Positions 1-10,990 of a DNA stretch of 64,000 bases are shown one piece after another. The translations under genes and the position numbers were made by a program. The notes under the pieces are model-generated. The model ran no database searches, was not told the origin of the DNA, and saw only the letters and a list, made by a program, of their open reading frames with translations. Source of the stretch: Tetranychus cinnabarinus (taxonomy: Eukaryota > Arthropoda > Arachnida > Trombidiformes > Tetranychidae); the NCBI GenBank assembly GCA_022266195.1, contig WHVY01000002.1, positions 14,151,001 through 14,215,000 of the forward strand, written 5' to 3'. Position 1 is the first letter of the stretch. Every line of letters starts with the position of its first letter.

Positions 1-3000
1 TTCCTTGGAAATTCTTATAGCAGAAATTTCATCGTCTGTTTCATCGTCAGATTGTACAAGGGCATTAAAATCAAAATTGTCCTGATTATAAGTTGTATTT
101 GGTGGAGGTGGAGACGGTAACTTTCGTCCTGATGGATCAGGGCAAGTCATAATCTTGGTAACATGGGCTCTTAGAGCTTCACGATTTTCTCGATATTGAC
201 GTTCGAGTGATGGAGGCTTAGGAACAAGAATGAGAGTCTCAGGGTCTTCACTGAACTTAGCAGGGACCAGATCCGCATCAGGATATTTGTTGAGTGGAGT
301 TGGAGATGGCGATTGAATGCGATCTTCAAACTTAGGAGGAGTTGGAACACGAAGAAGTTGTCCAGTAGGAAGAACTTGTTCAATAGTCATTTTCTTGACT
401 GGGTTCATTTTCACAATTTTAAAATATTTCAAGAGGAATAAGTTGAATAAAACGGAAAGTTTAAGAGTTTGGGAGAACTGAGAATAATTTCCTTTGAAGG
501 AGGATGACTGTAAGGAATTGGAATTTCTGGGGAAAGTTTGAACTGAGGAAATTTGTTCAGAAATGAACGATAGAAGGTGGAGTAATTTTTGAAACTTGGA
601 ATTTGAAAAACTGGAAAGATTATAAGAGTTTAAGAATTGTTTGAACAAGGTGAAAGTGAACTGTGAGAAGTTAAGAGACTTTGTGGTTAAAAGCAAATTT
701 AAGAACACAGAGAGCTTGATAAAGCTAGAGCTTTGAAGAGGTCTTGTGAGAGACAAAAAGCAAAGTGAATCTAAGCTAGAAAACTCTATTGTTTTAACGA
801 TGGTGTTAACAGTGTCACCACTGGTACCAAAGGGGGATGAAATGGTTTTCCCTTTGTTCACTGGATCATTTTGATTGGCTATTGAAAGCTTAGATATGTT
901 TAATAGTTTATCTTTATCCTTTGCCTGGGTTAACTTTACCGATGATTGTGTATCAATATAACACATAAATAATACATAAGTATTGGCGGCAAATTTTCTC
1001 GTCTGGGCTCTGGTTTGCCTTTTGATATCACCAGAGTGATTAATTACTTTTTGCTGGGAAATCTCTTTATCTGCACTTAAATATTTTCTTTTTGGTTTTG
1101 GATTTTTGGCTTTGATGGGAAATTGGTTTTTGATATAATTTGAGTTATGGGGTAAATTTGAAGATTTTGAATTGGCTTGAATTAAGGATTTTGCACTTTC
1201 AGTTGAATCTGACTTTGAATTATCTTCATCGGACATCTCTTGAGAGATTGAACTTGAAGCATTATTTGTATCAGTATCAATTGTATTTGTTGGTTTAAAA
1301 CTTTGAGATGGGTCATTGTTAGTTTGGCTTAAATTAGATATATTTTGAGATATTGGGCTATTTGAATTATTAACTGAATTTGAGTTTGTTTGATTTAAAG
1401 GCACTTCAAAGGGAATCTTAAGGAATTTATTTAAATCAAAGTTTTCTTTCTCTATTATTAAAGGCGAATCTAAATTTTCTGGATCTAATGAAGATTCTTG
1501 AGAATCGAAGGATGCATTTTCTGAATCTAATTCTGGATTTGAAATTGAAGGAGGGAAAGCTTGAGTACTATCAAAATTAGTTAATTCAGTTTGAGCTGAT
1601 TCTGTTTCTTGGGTTGAATTTTGAATGTTGAAAGTTTCTGTTTCTAAATAATTTTCAGGATTAAAATATTGATTTTTAAGCTTTTTCATGCGTTCTGTAA
1701 GTTCACCTCTGTAGAGCTTAGTATTAGATACATTTGCACTAAAAAGACCTAAGTCTTCAGTTTCAAGTAGCAAAATGGATCCTTTTTGGATACCACAGAC
1801 TAAATAAGGTCCATGAAACTTTTCTCTGAATTTCTTTGCAATAGAAGGATCGACAGATTCATTCTTTACAAAAACAAAATCGCCTAAGCTATATGGAGAA
1901 GTTTGATGAAGAGATTTCGTTCGCTGAATCTGATATAATTGTTGTGAATGGAGTCTGGCATAAGCTAACTTTCTAGCCTGGTTTACGTTGAAGTAATTTT
2001 GATCTGGAAAATCTAAAAGATTATCAAGAGGTTTACGAGGGTGTCGTCCAAAAACTAAAAAGTAGGGAGAAAATCTAGTGATCTTGTGAATGGAGGTATT
2101 AATGGCAAAAACTGAGGCTTCTAAAGTATTTTTAAGATCTTTCGTACTGTTTGCAATTACATAAGATCTGAGTCTTTCGGCAATTGTACGATTTGCTCGT
2201 TCAACTATGCCTTGGGACTGAGGATGATATGCATTTGATTTCTCGTGTTTTATCCCGTTTTCCTTGAGGAAATTGTGAACTGCTTCTGAAGTGAAGTTAG
2301 TTCCCTGGTCTGTTTGAATTACTTTTGGGAATCCGAAAGTTTGACAAACAGAAGTTAAAAGGGTTATAACAGTCGAGGCTGTTTGGTTATTTGTTAACTT
2401 TGCAATGACATATCTCGAAAGAATGTCAACCAATACAATTATATACTTCTTTACCTGGTTTACTACTATGGGACCTTGGACGTCCAATTCAAATCTTTCA
2501 AAAATTTCTTGAGGAATAGGTTTGGTGGAGGGGTCTACATAAATCACATTAGTAGGTTTTGCTATCTGGCAAGTCATGCAATTGTCACATAACTGCTTTA
2601 CAAGATCGTAGAGATATTTGCACCAAAATCGACGGGCAATTTGTAGGTAGGTTTTCTCTGGGCCAAAATGTCCACCTAAAGGACTCTCATGTTCATAAGA
2701 AAAGATATCCTTGAGGAGTTGAGAATCAATAACCAGACGTGATCCGAAAGGAGTGTTAATGTCTTTTCTGTATAACAATCCATCTCGAATTGTATAGCGT
2801 TTGAGCGCTACGGAATCATTCTTTTTGTACAAATTGATGATATTTTGTATATCTGGATTATTTTGTTGAGTAGAGCGAACTGTCTCTTTCCATTTGCTTA
2901 GTTCTGAGGGTGTTGAATTTGCAGAAGGTTTGATGTGGTGAGATTCAAAGTTTGTTGTGTAGCTAATAGCAGGAATACAATTCATATCATCTAAGTGATT

Positions 3001-6000
3001 AATTTCATTGAAACAAAGTGCGTTTAAACCAATATCATAATAGTGATAATCAGAAGGATCATAGACATAATCAATCAGGTAAATTCGGTCCAGGAATTCC
3101 TCTTCTGGATCGATTGTCTTCCGATGAGACCATGAATTTTGGTACCTGGAGAAACAATCAGGAGGATGAGTTGATCCTTTTCGATAGATAACTTTGAAGT
3201 TGTAGGTCGACAGCATGATTGACCAACGTTGTAAGCGTGAATTCTTGAAATTAGTTTTAGTCAACTGGCATAAGGCGTGATGGTCTGTCTCGATGAGAAA
3301 TAACTCTCCTTCGAGATAGTGAGTGAATTTGTTAACGCCAACAAAAATTGCGAGAAGTTCCTTCTCAGAAACAGAATAGTGCTTTTGATATTTTTGTAAT
3401 TTTTGACTGTAGAAAGACAAGGGCAACCAATCCTTGACTTCTTCAATTGGTATTTGAGGATTGTATGAGGGTGAATTGGAGTCTTCTTGAAGAAGAATGC
3501 CACCAACGGCATGGTCGGATGCATCAGCGGAGACTTTTCTTCTCATTTTTGGATCATAATGCACGAGCATTGTAGTAGAAATTAGTGAGGCTTTTAAGAT
3601 ATCAAGGGCTTTTTTATCATCAGGGAGGATTTTAAATCTTTTTTCTTTTGAAATGAGTCGGTAGAGAGGAGCAGCGAGAGTTGAGAAATTTGGAATGTAT
3701 CTGCTGAAGTAGTTGTAACAACCTAATATTGACTGGAGTTCTCGTATATTGCGAGGATATGGCAAGTTTTTCAAGGCTTCAACCTTTTTTGGGTCAGGTC
3801 GAATTCCTTGGCCAGAAACAAGGTGTCCTAGAAGTAGGATTTCTTCGTATCCAAAATGACACTTTTCCAATTTAACCTTGAGGTTATACTCTTTCAATCT
3901 TGACAAAACCATCTCAGTATTAGTGAGTAATTCTGGGAAAGTTTTACCAACGACAGGCACATCGTCGAAGTATCCTATGCATTTTTGATAGATTAAACCA
4001 TCCAAAACTTTATTCATAAGTCTTTGAAATATGAATGGAGCACAAGCTAGACCCATTGGCAAGCGCTTATATTGGTACTTGCCGTCTGGAGTGACGAAAA
4101 CAGTTTTTCTTCTTTCTTCTTCTGGAAGCTCGATTTGATGGTACCCCTGTGCAAGGTCGAAAATATTGAAGTATTTTCCGCCTCGTACAACTTCTAGGCA
4201 GTCGTCGATACGTGGCATAGGGTATCGAGGTACTTTAGTGATTCGATTCAGTCGTCTATAGTCTATTACCATACGGAAACTTCCATCTGGTTTAGGAACT
4301 AAGATTGATGGTGAACCACCAGGAGCATCGCTATGCTCAATGATATCATTCTGTAGCATTTCGTCGATGATTTTTTGAAATTCAACTCGCTTGTGAGAAG
4401 CGCAACTGTATGCTTGTTGGTATGGTATTTCTTGATTATCCAAATCAATTTTAACTGGACAGATATCAGAGGGTACGAGCCCTAAATCATTTTTTGATTT
4501 AGAAAAACTCGATTGAAATGAATCGATTAGATCAGCTAACTGTTCTTGCATTTCTTGAGGCAAATCAGGATTGATTCGAGTAGCAATTTTTTCTCTAAAA
4601 GGTTGTATTTTTATCTCAGCGTACTCTTCTTGAGTATGGAAATCGCATTTAGCAATAACTGCGGTTGCATTTCCAACAGGAACAGTGACTTGTTTTGGTT
4701 GAGTTTGTTGAGCTTTTGAATCGAGAATATAATTATTATCAGCATTATTAGCAGGAAGGGTAGTGGTGTCGAAGACCATTTTAGTTTCTTCTTCAGTGCA
4801 AAAGCGGAATAGAAATGTTGGATTGAGAGGAGGTGAGTTGGGATAATCTTGACAAGTTGTGTGATACTCGTTACCATCAGATTTTATAGTAATGTAATAG
4901 AGGTGAATGAAAGCATTGCCAATTATGCATACTGGCTCGAAATTATCAACAATGTGGAGTCTGAAAATTCGAGACTCGGCCATGTTGGGATGTTTTACAA
5001 CAGCATAAGCGAATCCATGTGACGGAACGCTTTCCTTTGCAGCAATTCCCTTGAGGGATCGAGTATAAGGGATTACGTGTACACCCAATTCTTCAGCTAC
5101 CTTGGAATCGAGGGCTGAAATGGTAGAACCAGTGTCGAGGAGAACTCGTCCTTCTCTTACCAATTCTTTATTTGGTTTACACATCTTGAATATTGCAGAA
5201 GGCATGTGAGCTAAACCTGCAGTTCCTAACTGAGTGAGTAGAGGAACTGGTGCTTCAGTTGCATGAAGGGTAAATGAAATGCCAGGATCTCTTATAGCGT
5301 CTGAGCGCGGTTCTGGAGGTAATGGAAGGGTATGAGCCATGTTGGAAGATGATGGTTGAGTATTGGAGGTGCTTGCAGTAGCTGGAGGAGCGGTAATTGC
5401 TCTTGTATTAGGGTTTGGACGGGATTGAGGATTGTTTTCTCGGTATTGTTTAGTTCGACATTGATTTACAGTATGTCCAATGCGTTTACAATAGGTACAA
5501 GTTGGAGGGTTTGAGGATTGATTTGAATTTGAATTCGGAGGTCGATAAGGCATATTTCGAGAGTTATGGGGTTTATTATCTGGTTTACGGAGGTATGTGT
5601 TAATATTTGAAGTTCGAGGATTTTGATTTTGATTTTGGGGTTTACTTTTGTTGAATTGTTTATTCTGTTCAGCTTCAAAATACTTTCGTATTAATAAATT
5701 TGTGATCTTCGCTAGATCATCGTTATACCCTAAGGTATTGATTTCATGAAGTATGTAATGAGGGATATGATTTAAAAGTTCTAATTTAAAGATCTCTTCG
5801 GTGTAAGGACCAACTGCCTTAGTTAATGCATTTCTGAGTTTAAGCAAAAACGTATTAGGATGTTCTGAACAATTGAATTTCAACTGTCTTAATTGGAATT
5901 GAGCTGAGTATTGCATAGCTGGAGTCTTAAGAGCGTTAGAAAGCGCTGTTAAAAATTCATTGTAGTTACTGATATTAGGATCGAGTGTATTAGCTAAAGC

Positions 6001-6699
6001 TAAAAGTTCGTGGGCAAGAGCCTTTTTGAAGCATCTCAATCTAGTGCTATCATCTACATTTTCCTGAGCAAGTCTTTGTTTTGTTTTTGCTATAAATTCA
6101 GTAGCATCTTCACCTTTTACAAATTCGGGTACAAAAGGATCAGGTTTAAGGTTTGCTAGAGCATTAATTAAGAATTGAGATTCATTATAATTAGGAGTAT
6201 GGCTTGATGAAGGAGGAGGAGGAGGTGGATTATTGTGACTGACATTGGGTGAAATTGGAGGGGTTTCAAGGTTAGCACCGAGGGACTGTAAAATTTCAAT
6301 AAATCTTCTGATATTACCAAGAGGAATAGGAAGAGAGTTGATTTCGTTTAGGTTTGATCTTAAGATCGTGTCTCGTTCTCGGCCTATGGTTCGAATGATG
6401 GTCTGAATTTCTTCTTCAGTGAAACCTCTATCGCGGCATGCTTGAATCCAATCAGGAACAGTATAGTTTGATAATGCAGTAACTGGTAGACACTCCACGT
6501 CAGCATCAGTCATAACTTCACCTGTACATAGCATATGAGTGCGAGTACAATCGTATAACTTTTTCTTGGCTAAACAAGGGACAGGCACATTAACTCGCCA
6601 ACTAGTTAAGATTTCATTAACTGTAGCATCAGCTATTTCAAATACAATTGGTTCGTCAGCACTAACACCGTATTTTCTTCTTCTTTGAACATTAGCCAT
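1..6699 (-). CDS. Gag-Pol polyprotein of Ty3/gypsy element (partial, single frame)
   Basis: The frame opens at the ATG at 6699 and stays open to position 1 (at least 2,233 codons). Gag occupies about residues 1-420 and ends in a CCHC zinc knuckle (C-x2-C-x4-H-x4-C, residues 401-414). An aspartic protease follows with Asp-Thr-Gly-Ser at about 522. Reverse transcriptase has a Tyr-Phe-Asp-Asp catalytic box at 910-913, then RNase H (first Asp near 1057). Integrase has an N-terminal HHCC zinc motif (about 1335-1375) and a catalytic triad D1406, D1464, E1500, the D,D-35-E spacing of retroviral-type integrases. No chromodomain was recognised. After integrase there are about 550 further Ser/Asn/Gln-rich residues in the same frame, including a stretch (codons from 408 on) that begins with its own ATG and looks like a distinct acidic, proline-rich domain. 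Gag and Pol are therefore in one frame with no programmed frameshift. Confidence 0.92.
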   Translation of the reverse strand, partial: MANVQRRRKYGVSADEPIVFEIADATVNEILTSWRVNVPVPCLAKKKLYDCTRTHMLCTGEVMTDADVECLPVTALSNYTVPDWIQACRDRGFTEEEIQTIIRTIGRERDTILRSNLNEINSLPIPLGNIRRFIEILQSLGANLETPPISPNVSHNNPPPPPPSSSHTPNYNESQFLINALANLKPDPFVPEFVKGEDATEFIAKTKQRLAQENVDDSTRLRCFKKALAHELLALANTLDPNISNYNEFLTALSNALKTPAMQYSAQFQLRQLKFNCSEHPNTFLLKLRNALTKAVGPYTEEIFKLELLNHIPHYILHEINTLGYNDDLAKITNLLIRKYFEAEQNKQFNKSKPQNQNQNPRTSNINTYLRKPDNKPHNSRNMPYRPPNSNSNQSSNPPTCTYCKRIGHTVNQCRTKQYRENNPQSRPNPNTRAITAPPATASTSNTQPSSSNMAHTLPLPPEPRSDAIRDPGISFTLHATEAPVPLLTQLGTAGLAHMPSAIFKMCKPNKELVREGRVLLDTGSTISALDSKVAEELGVHVIPYTRSLKGIAAKESVPSHGFAYAVVKHPNMAESRIFRLHIVDNFEPVCIIGNAFIHLYYITIKSDGNEYHTTCQDYPNSPPLNPTFLFRFCTEEETKMVFDTTTLPANNADNNYILDSKAQQTQPKQVTVPVGNATAVIAKCDFHTQEEYAEIKIQPFREKIATRINPDLPQEMQEQLADLIDSFQSSFSKSKNDLGLVPSDICPVKIDLDNQEIPYQQAYSCASHKRVEFQKIIDEMLQNDIIEHSDAPGGSPSILVPKPDGSFRMVIDYRRLNRITKVPRYPMPRIDDCLEVVRGGKYFNIFDLAQGYHQIELPEEERRKTVFVTPDGKYQYKRLPMGLACAPFIFQRLMNKVLDGLIYQKCIGYFDDVPVVGKTFPELLTNTEMVLSRLKEYNLKVKLEKCHFGYEEILLLGHLVSGQGIRPDPKKVEALKNLPYPRNIRELQSILGCYNYFSRYIPNFSTLAAPLYRLISKEKRFKILPDDKKALDILKASLISTTMLVHYDPKMRRKVSADASDHAVGGILLQEDSNSPSYNPQIPIEEVKDWLPLSFYSQKLQKYQKHYSVSEKELLAIFVGVNKFTHYLEGELFLIETDHHALCQLTKTNFKNSRLQRWSIMLSTYNFKVIYRKGSTHPPDCFSRYQNSWSHRKTIDPEEEFLDRIYLIDYVYDPSDYHYYDIGLNALCFNEINHLDDMNCIPAISYTTNFESHHIKPSANSTPSELSKWKETVRSTQQNNPDIQNIINLYKKNDSVALKRYTIRDGLLYRKDINTPFGSRLVIDSQLLKDIFSYEHESPLGGHFGPEKTYLQIARRFWCKYLYDLVKQLCDNCMTCQIAKPTNVIYVDPSTKPIPQEIFERFELDVQGPIVVNQVKKYIIVLVDILSRYVIAKLTNNQTASTVITLLTSVCQTFGFPKVIQTDQGTNFTSEAVHNFLKENGIKHEKSNAYHPQSQGIVERANRTIAERLRSYVIANSTKDLKNTLEASVFAINTSIHKITRFSPYFLVFGRHPRKPLDNLLDFPDQNYFNVNQARKLAYARLHSQQLYQIQRTKSLHQTSPYSLGDFVFVKNESVDPSIAKKFREKFHGPYLVCGIQKGSILLLETEDLGLFSANVSNTKLYRGELTERMKKLKNQYFNPENYLETETFNIQNSTQETESAQTELTNFDSTQAFPPSISNPELDSENASFDSQESSLDPENLDSPLIIEKENFDLNKFLKIPFEVPLNQTNSNSVNNSNSPISQNISNLSQTNNDPSQSFKPTNTIDTDTNNASSSISQEMSDEDNSKSDSTESAKSLIQANSKSSNLPHNSNYIKNQFPIKAKNPKPKRKYLSADKEISQQKVINHSGDIKRQTRAQTRKFAANTYVLFMCYIDTQSSVKLTQAKDKDKLLNISKLSIANQNDPVNKGKTISSPFGTSGDTVNTIVKTIEFSSLDSLCFLSLTRPLQSSSFIKLSVFLNLLLTTKSLNFSQFTFTLFKQFLNSYNLSSFSNSKFQKLLHLLSFISEQISSVQTFPRNSNSLQSSSFKGNYSQFSQTLKLSVLFNLFLLKYFKIVKMNPVKKMTIEQVLPTGQLLRVPTPPKFEDRIQSPSPTPLNKYPDADLVPAKFSEDPETLILVPKPPSLERQYRENREALRAHVTKIMTCPDPSGRKLPSPPPPNTTYNQDNFDFNALVQSDDETDDEISAIRISKE

Positions 6700-7202
6700 A
6701 ATGAGAGTTAGTTTAAAAGTTTAGATGAACAGTGGAAAGTTTGAATATCTTATGAAAGATGAAATGGATCACTGAGTGATGGAGTCGGAATTGAGTTGAA
6801 TTGGAATGAATAGAAGCTTATAATAGCTGAACTGAAAAGTTGTTGAATTGAAATGTTGAAGAGTAAAAGTTTAAATTGTTCTTTGAGGAATGGAAGTAAT
6901 TCTTGAGCTTGAATTGTAGATTCTAAGAAGAATAGAGTTATTTGGTTAATTTGGACACAAACTTGATGTACAAATCAGATAGCCTTCGAAGGTTGATCCC
7001 GATCACAGAGTTTTAGAGTTGTTTAAGAGTTGAGGTTGTCTTTGAATTTGACGAATTTTGTTTGAAATTGAGAATCTGAGTCAGGCACTTACGCTCGTTG
7101 AAGACGATGCTTTAGAACTGGAGTTGAAGGTCACTGAATGACACAATGAGAATGTGACTTGATGAACACAGTATGATGAAGGGCACGGAAACACAATAGC
7201 AA
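6700..7202 (-). other. Untranslated leader of the gypsy element
   Basis: About 500 bp between the primer-binding site and the Gag start. No recognisable coding content. It should hold the RNA packaging and dimerisation signals, but none can be identified by eye. Confidence 0.6.
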
Positions 7203-7219
7203 TCCTGCCGTGGTCGCCA
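7203..7219 (-). other. Primer-binding site, probably tRNA-Arg
   Basis: Two bases inside the LTR end, the minus strand reads TGGCGACCACGGCAGGA. The TGG start pairs with a CCA tail, and the complement (ending CGTGGTCGCCA) matches the 3' end typical of eukaryotic tRNA-Arg. Arg-tRNA priming is known for the 412/mdg1 group of arthropod gypsy elements; assignment to that group is inference. Confidence 0.7.
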
Positions 7220-7221
7220 AG

Positions 7222-8169
7222 TGAAAGGTTCGGTTTAGTAATCTGAGGGAAGACTGCACACTTGCTTTCACTACAAGTAGTAAATTCGTATCTAGGACCA
7301 CTATAGCATTTGAGTGCTCATAGTCATACTGTGAATACTAAAATCTCATAAGAGATGGTTGAACACAATTCAAGAGAGGAAACGTTTACTGAATATAAGA
7401 CTTTATTATAAGAACATAAGAATATTTGAATGTAAGGTTTAACTCCAATTTATGGAGGATCGCAGAGTTTATGAAAACTAGAAATAAGAATACTGTTGAG
7501 AAGTATGAAACTTGGACAACAATTTTAAAAATTGAAGTGACTACAAAAATGAATGAATTTTCTTTTTATAGCAGTACATAAAACAAAAGGTTAAAATTGG
7601 AGGGAACAATTGAAAGTAACAATCTTTTCTCTTTCGACAAGTGTCGCTAAAACTGGTAATGGTACCAACTTTGGTAAATGATTAAGCTATCTTTGATTAG
7701 GCTTGATAAAGCTAAGGAGACTTTACCTTTGAATATGTCTGGAGACATAAACTTTGAATGATATCTCAAGAGAGATAACTCTAGCCTTTGGTAGTGCTAA
7801 GGGATTAAAAGCTGGTGATATACAGTTGAAAGTTAAGACAAAAAAGAAAGGGATTTTTGCTTCTCTTTCTTTATGGCACTAATTTTGCAACTTTAAGATT
7901 TGGCTAAGATTAGCTGAGGATTGTGGTCAGCCTTTACATGGATAATGTTTCAGCTTAATGAACTGAACTGGGTAAACACCTTTAAGAATGCACTTCATTT
8001 ATGTATAGCTTAAGAGAGCTGAGAAGATAGTTTAACCTGAGAGAAGATTGTTTGAACAATTACAATAAAATGAGAATAAAATGAATTAAAATGAATTAAA
8101 ATTGAATCTAAGATTCGTAAAGAGTAAATGAATTGAATCATTTCAGAAAGCACAAAACTCTACCCTACA
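7222..8169 (-). repeat. 5' long terminal repeat of gypsy element
   Basis: About 948 bp bounded on the minus strand by TGTAGGG at 8169 and TTTCA at 7222, so it has the TG...CA ends expected of an LTR and abuts the primer-binding site after two bases. An AATAAA-type signal on the minus strand near 7405 may be the LTR polyadenylation signal. The boundary was set without the second LTR, so a few bases are uncertain. Confidence 0.72.
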
Positions 8170-9777
8170 AATATATTCAGTTTCATCCTTTTTTCCCGAG
8201 TTTCTGAGAACATTTTGATTTGCCTTTTCCATTTTCCCAGGTTGCTCACCTTACACCGAAACCCAGTCTAATCTCATGATAATTGTGAAACTTTTACATG
8301 TTCAGAACTGGAAGGGAAAAAGAAGAAAAACAAATTTCTTCTTTTTTCAAACAACTTGCAAATCTCTGAATAAATTGAAATTAAATTTTCATTCGAGCAC
8401 AATTTCACCAAACTTATCAATCTTAATTTCTCGATTCACTTTCAATTGACCTTAAATTGTCTTTTAGAGACAAATTGTAATCAAATTTTTGTTTAAAATG
8501 TAAATTTCCAAGTTCGCTTGACTCAACAAGATTCAATCAGTTGGAGCTTTATAAAGACTCAATTACCCAGTTTGCTTCAACAATCAATGTTGCCATTTCA
8601 ATGTTTCTATCGATTATGGAAATAATGAAATGAGAAGAAAAAAAGTTTTCGAGAAAATGAAGTTTTCACATTTTGTCGTAAAAAATAAACTCTTTTTTCC
8701 CATTCTTGGGTTCATCTTGAATATCAAGATTAATTACTTTTTAATTACTCGTTCAATGTTTACATGTAATGTTCAGTTTTGGAGAAACCGTTTCCATGAT
8801 AATAACATGGTGATGGCCATTGAACAGTAGAGTTGAATCAAGCTTGAAATTTGTTTCATCATTTGTAAACTTACAAGATTATTGTGATTAAACTCATGAT
8901 AACAGTTGCGTGTCTTCATCAACTATCAGTTTTGCACTAAAAATAAAACCATTTCATGTTACATGGAAAATGTTTCTTATTTTCTGCTTTAGATAAATTC
9001 AGGTGAATGTTTAGATTCAATTGAACCTTTTTCAATGTAATCTTTGCTCTTTCACGCATTTTTCAATTGAAATATTTTCAAAGAAAATGTTTCAAACTCT
9101 TGAAACTTGAAAGATGAAGGGATGAAATCTCAACACTTGAATAGCGTAATCGTGAGTTTAGATTAGTTTGAAGATTAGTTTGAACTTTCGATTTTCGATT
9201 TTGTAATTTTGTTTGAAATTTTCAATTCACCTTTCATAACATCGAAAGGAATCGAAACGAATTTCAAGAAAAAAAGTCGAGAATTTGGATCTTGAGAAAT
9301 GGTTAAGTTGGTTAAATAATGATTTTGTTCATTTAAATTGAAGCACTTTTATTGATGGGAATTGAAGAGGAAAGGAAACTCGAAAAATCATAATCAATCG
9401 AAACATCAATATCGATTAAAAATTTTCTTTTCCTTTTCTCTCTTTTTGCATTCTCTCAATGGGAATGTTTGGATATTTTTGAGGTCAAAGGAATCATTTC
9501 GAGTTTCATTGTTTTCTTTCTTCATGTAATATCTTGAAATGTCAAAATTATCAATCAAGTTTCCCTTGTAACTCTAAGGATATCAGTTCAACCTTTTAGG
9601 ATCTTATTTGAGCCAAATTTTGAGAAGCTTTGAAATTGAATTTGAAATAGGAATAATAATATTTGGAAATAAATGTTCATGGAATTTGACAGAGAAAAAG
9701 ATTTTCCTTAATTTTACTATTTCCATGGTTATGTAGGAGTTGGTGATAGAAATTTAACAATTTTTGTCTTTTCCTAG
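8170..9777 (+). other. AT-rich intron sequence upstream of synaptotagmin exons
   Basis: This 1.6 kb holds no exon I can support. It lies between the LTR and the acceptor at 9776-9777. The preceding synaptotagmin exon (C2A core) is not here, so the intron must continue past the retrotransposon to the left. Confidence 0.6.
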
Positions 9778-10990
9778 ATTCTCAAAACATGATCAAATTG
9801 GTGAAGTACGAATCCCATTGAATACAATTGATTTAGCTCAAACCATTGAGGAATGGCGTGACTTGACCAGTGTTGAAGGTGAACAAGGACAGGTAAGAAT
9901 TGTAATTGAAGCAACTGGGAGTAGAAAGTTGAATGGAAGCAAATTTTTGAAAACCATTTCCATAAAGTGTTTCAGGAAAATAAATCAATATCAGTTGAAA
10001 GTTTAAATAAAAGATAACTTGGATTTAAGGTCAATCATAGGCAAGACTAATAAATGTCGAGTAAAAACAATATTAAAACAACATTGAACCAGGAATTTAG
10101 GACAAGGCCAGGTTAACTGGTAAAAATGGGTTCTTCCCTCTTCAACTGAAACTGACAGAAGGATTTCTCATTAAGGTTGACTGTTTAATGATGAAAACTG
10201 ATCTAAATTGATTTTTTCAATTGTCGCTTCAAGCTTGGTGATATTTGCTTCTCACTTCGCTATGTTCCAACTGCTGGTAAGCTTACTGTGGTCATTTTGG
10301 AAGCTAAAAATCTCAAAAAAATGGACGTTGGTGGCCTTTCAGATCCTTATGTTAAAATTGCATTAATGATGAATGGTAACTACTCTTGCCTTAAATCAAT
10401 TTTCAATCCCCTTTCTGGTCTCTTCTTTAACAACCCAAAACCATACAAAATGGGTAAAACGAAAATCCTTAAATCTGTTTTCTCGTTTCTTTCTCTTCTC
10501 TCTTTTTTTTGTCTTCCTCTTCATATCTGTCAACCTTCTTCTTCATTGATCCTGATTCACTTTTCCTTGGATTCATCCTTTGGAACCATCTTTGCTTTCC
10601 AATTTAATCTCTAATTGGGTTGTAATTGAAAGGTAAACGGATTAAGAAGAAGAAAACTTCCATCAAAAAATGTACTCTCAATCCTTATTACAATGAATCG
10701 TTTACCTTTGAAGTTCCCTTTGAGCAAATACAAAAGGTTCAAACGGTAATTACTGTTGTCGATTATGATCGCATTGGAACTTCAGAGCCAATTGGAAAGG
10801 TAAGAAAAGCATTCATGAAATGGACAACAAAATATTTACTCTTCTCTTTGTTATCCTTTAGGTTGTTTTAGGATGTAATGCCACTGGAACTGAGCTTCGT
10901 CATTGGATGGACATGTTGGCCTCACCTAGACGACCCATTGCTCAATGGCATTCCCTTAAAGATCCAGATGATGTTGGTGATAAAGGATAA
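9778..10990 (+). CDS. Syt1: Synaptotagmin 1, C-terminal part (C2A end and C2B)
   Basis: Calcium sensor of synaptic-vesicle fusion. Four coding exons: 9778-9892, 10234-10375, 10633-10799 and 10862-10990 (TAA at 10988), all with GT-AG borders and a continuous frame. The first exon begins within an Arg codon of the C2A calcium loop (RFSKHD) and ends C2A. The next three encode a complete C2B: first calcium loop Asp residues in MDVGGLSDPY, the polybasic KRIKKKK strand, third loop DYDRIGTSEPIG (Glu at the last ligand position, also seen in arthropod Syt1), the bottom RRP and the WHSL motif near the end. The C-terminal tail is short (KDPDDVGDKG). The transmembrane segment and most of C2A are not in the window; the interposed gypsy element probably sits in the preceding intron. 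Identity as Syt1 rather than another synaptotagmin rests on the near-verbatim C2B. Confidence 0.95.

Larger units (their letters stand above)
1..8169 (-). mobile_element. Ty3/gypsy LTR retrotransposon, 3' part beyond window edge
   Basis: A minus-strand element with, in transcriptional order, a 5' LTR (8169-7222), a tRNA primer-binding site (7219-7203), an untranslated leader (7202-6700) and one long Gag-Pol frame from 6699 to the window edge. The order protease, reverse transcriptase, RNase H, integrase is that of Ty3/gypsy (Metaviridae) rather than copia. The coding frame has no frameshift or stop in the window, so the copy looks young. The 3' LTR, polypurine tract and target duplication lie outside the window, so LTR identity and age cannot be judged. 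The element lies upstream of the visible synaptotagmin exons and in opposite orientation, so it is probably inside a synaptotagmin intron. Confidence 0.93.

Noticed and set aside
8630..8830. 66-codon plus-strand frame in the synaptotagmin intron
   Set aside because: No similarity to the missing C2A exon and no suitable splice borders.
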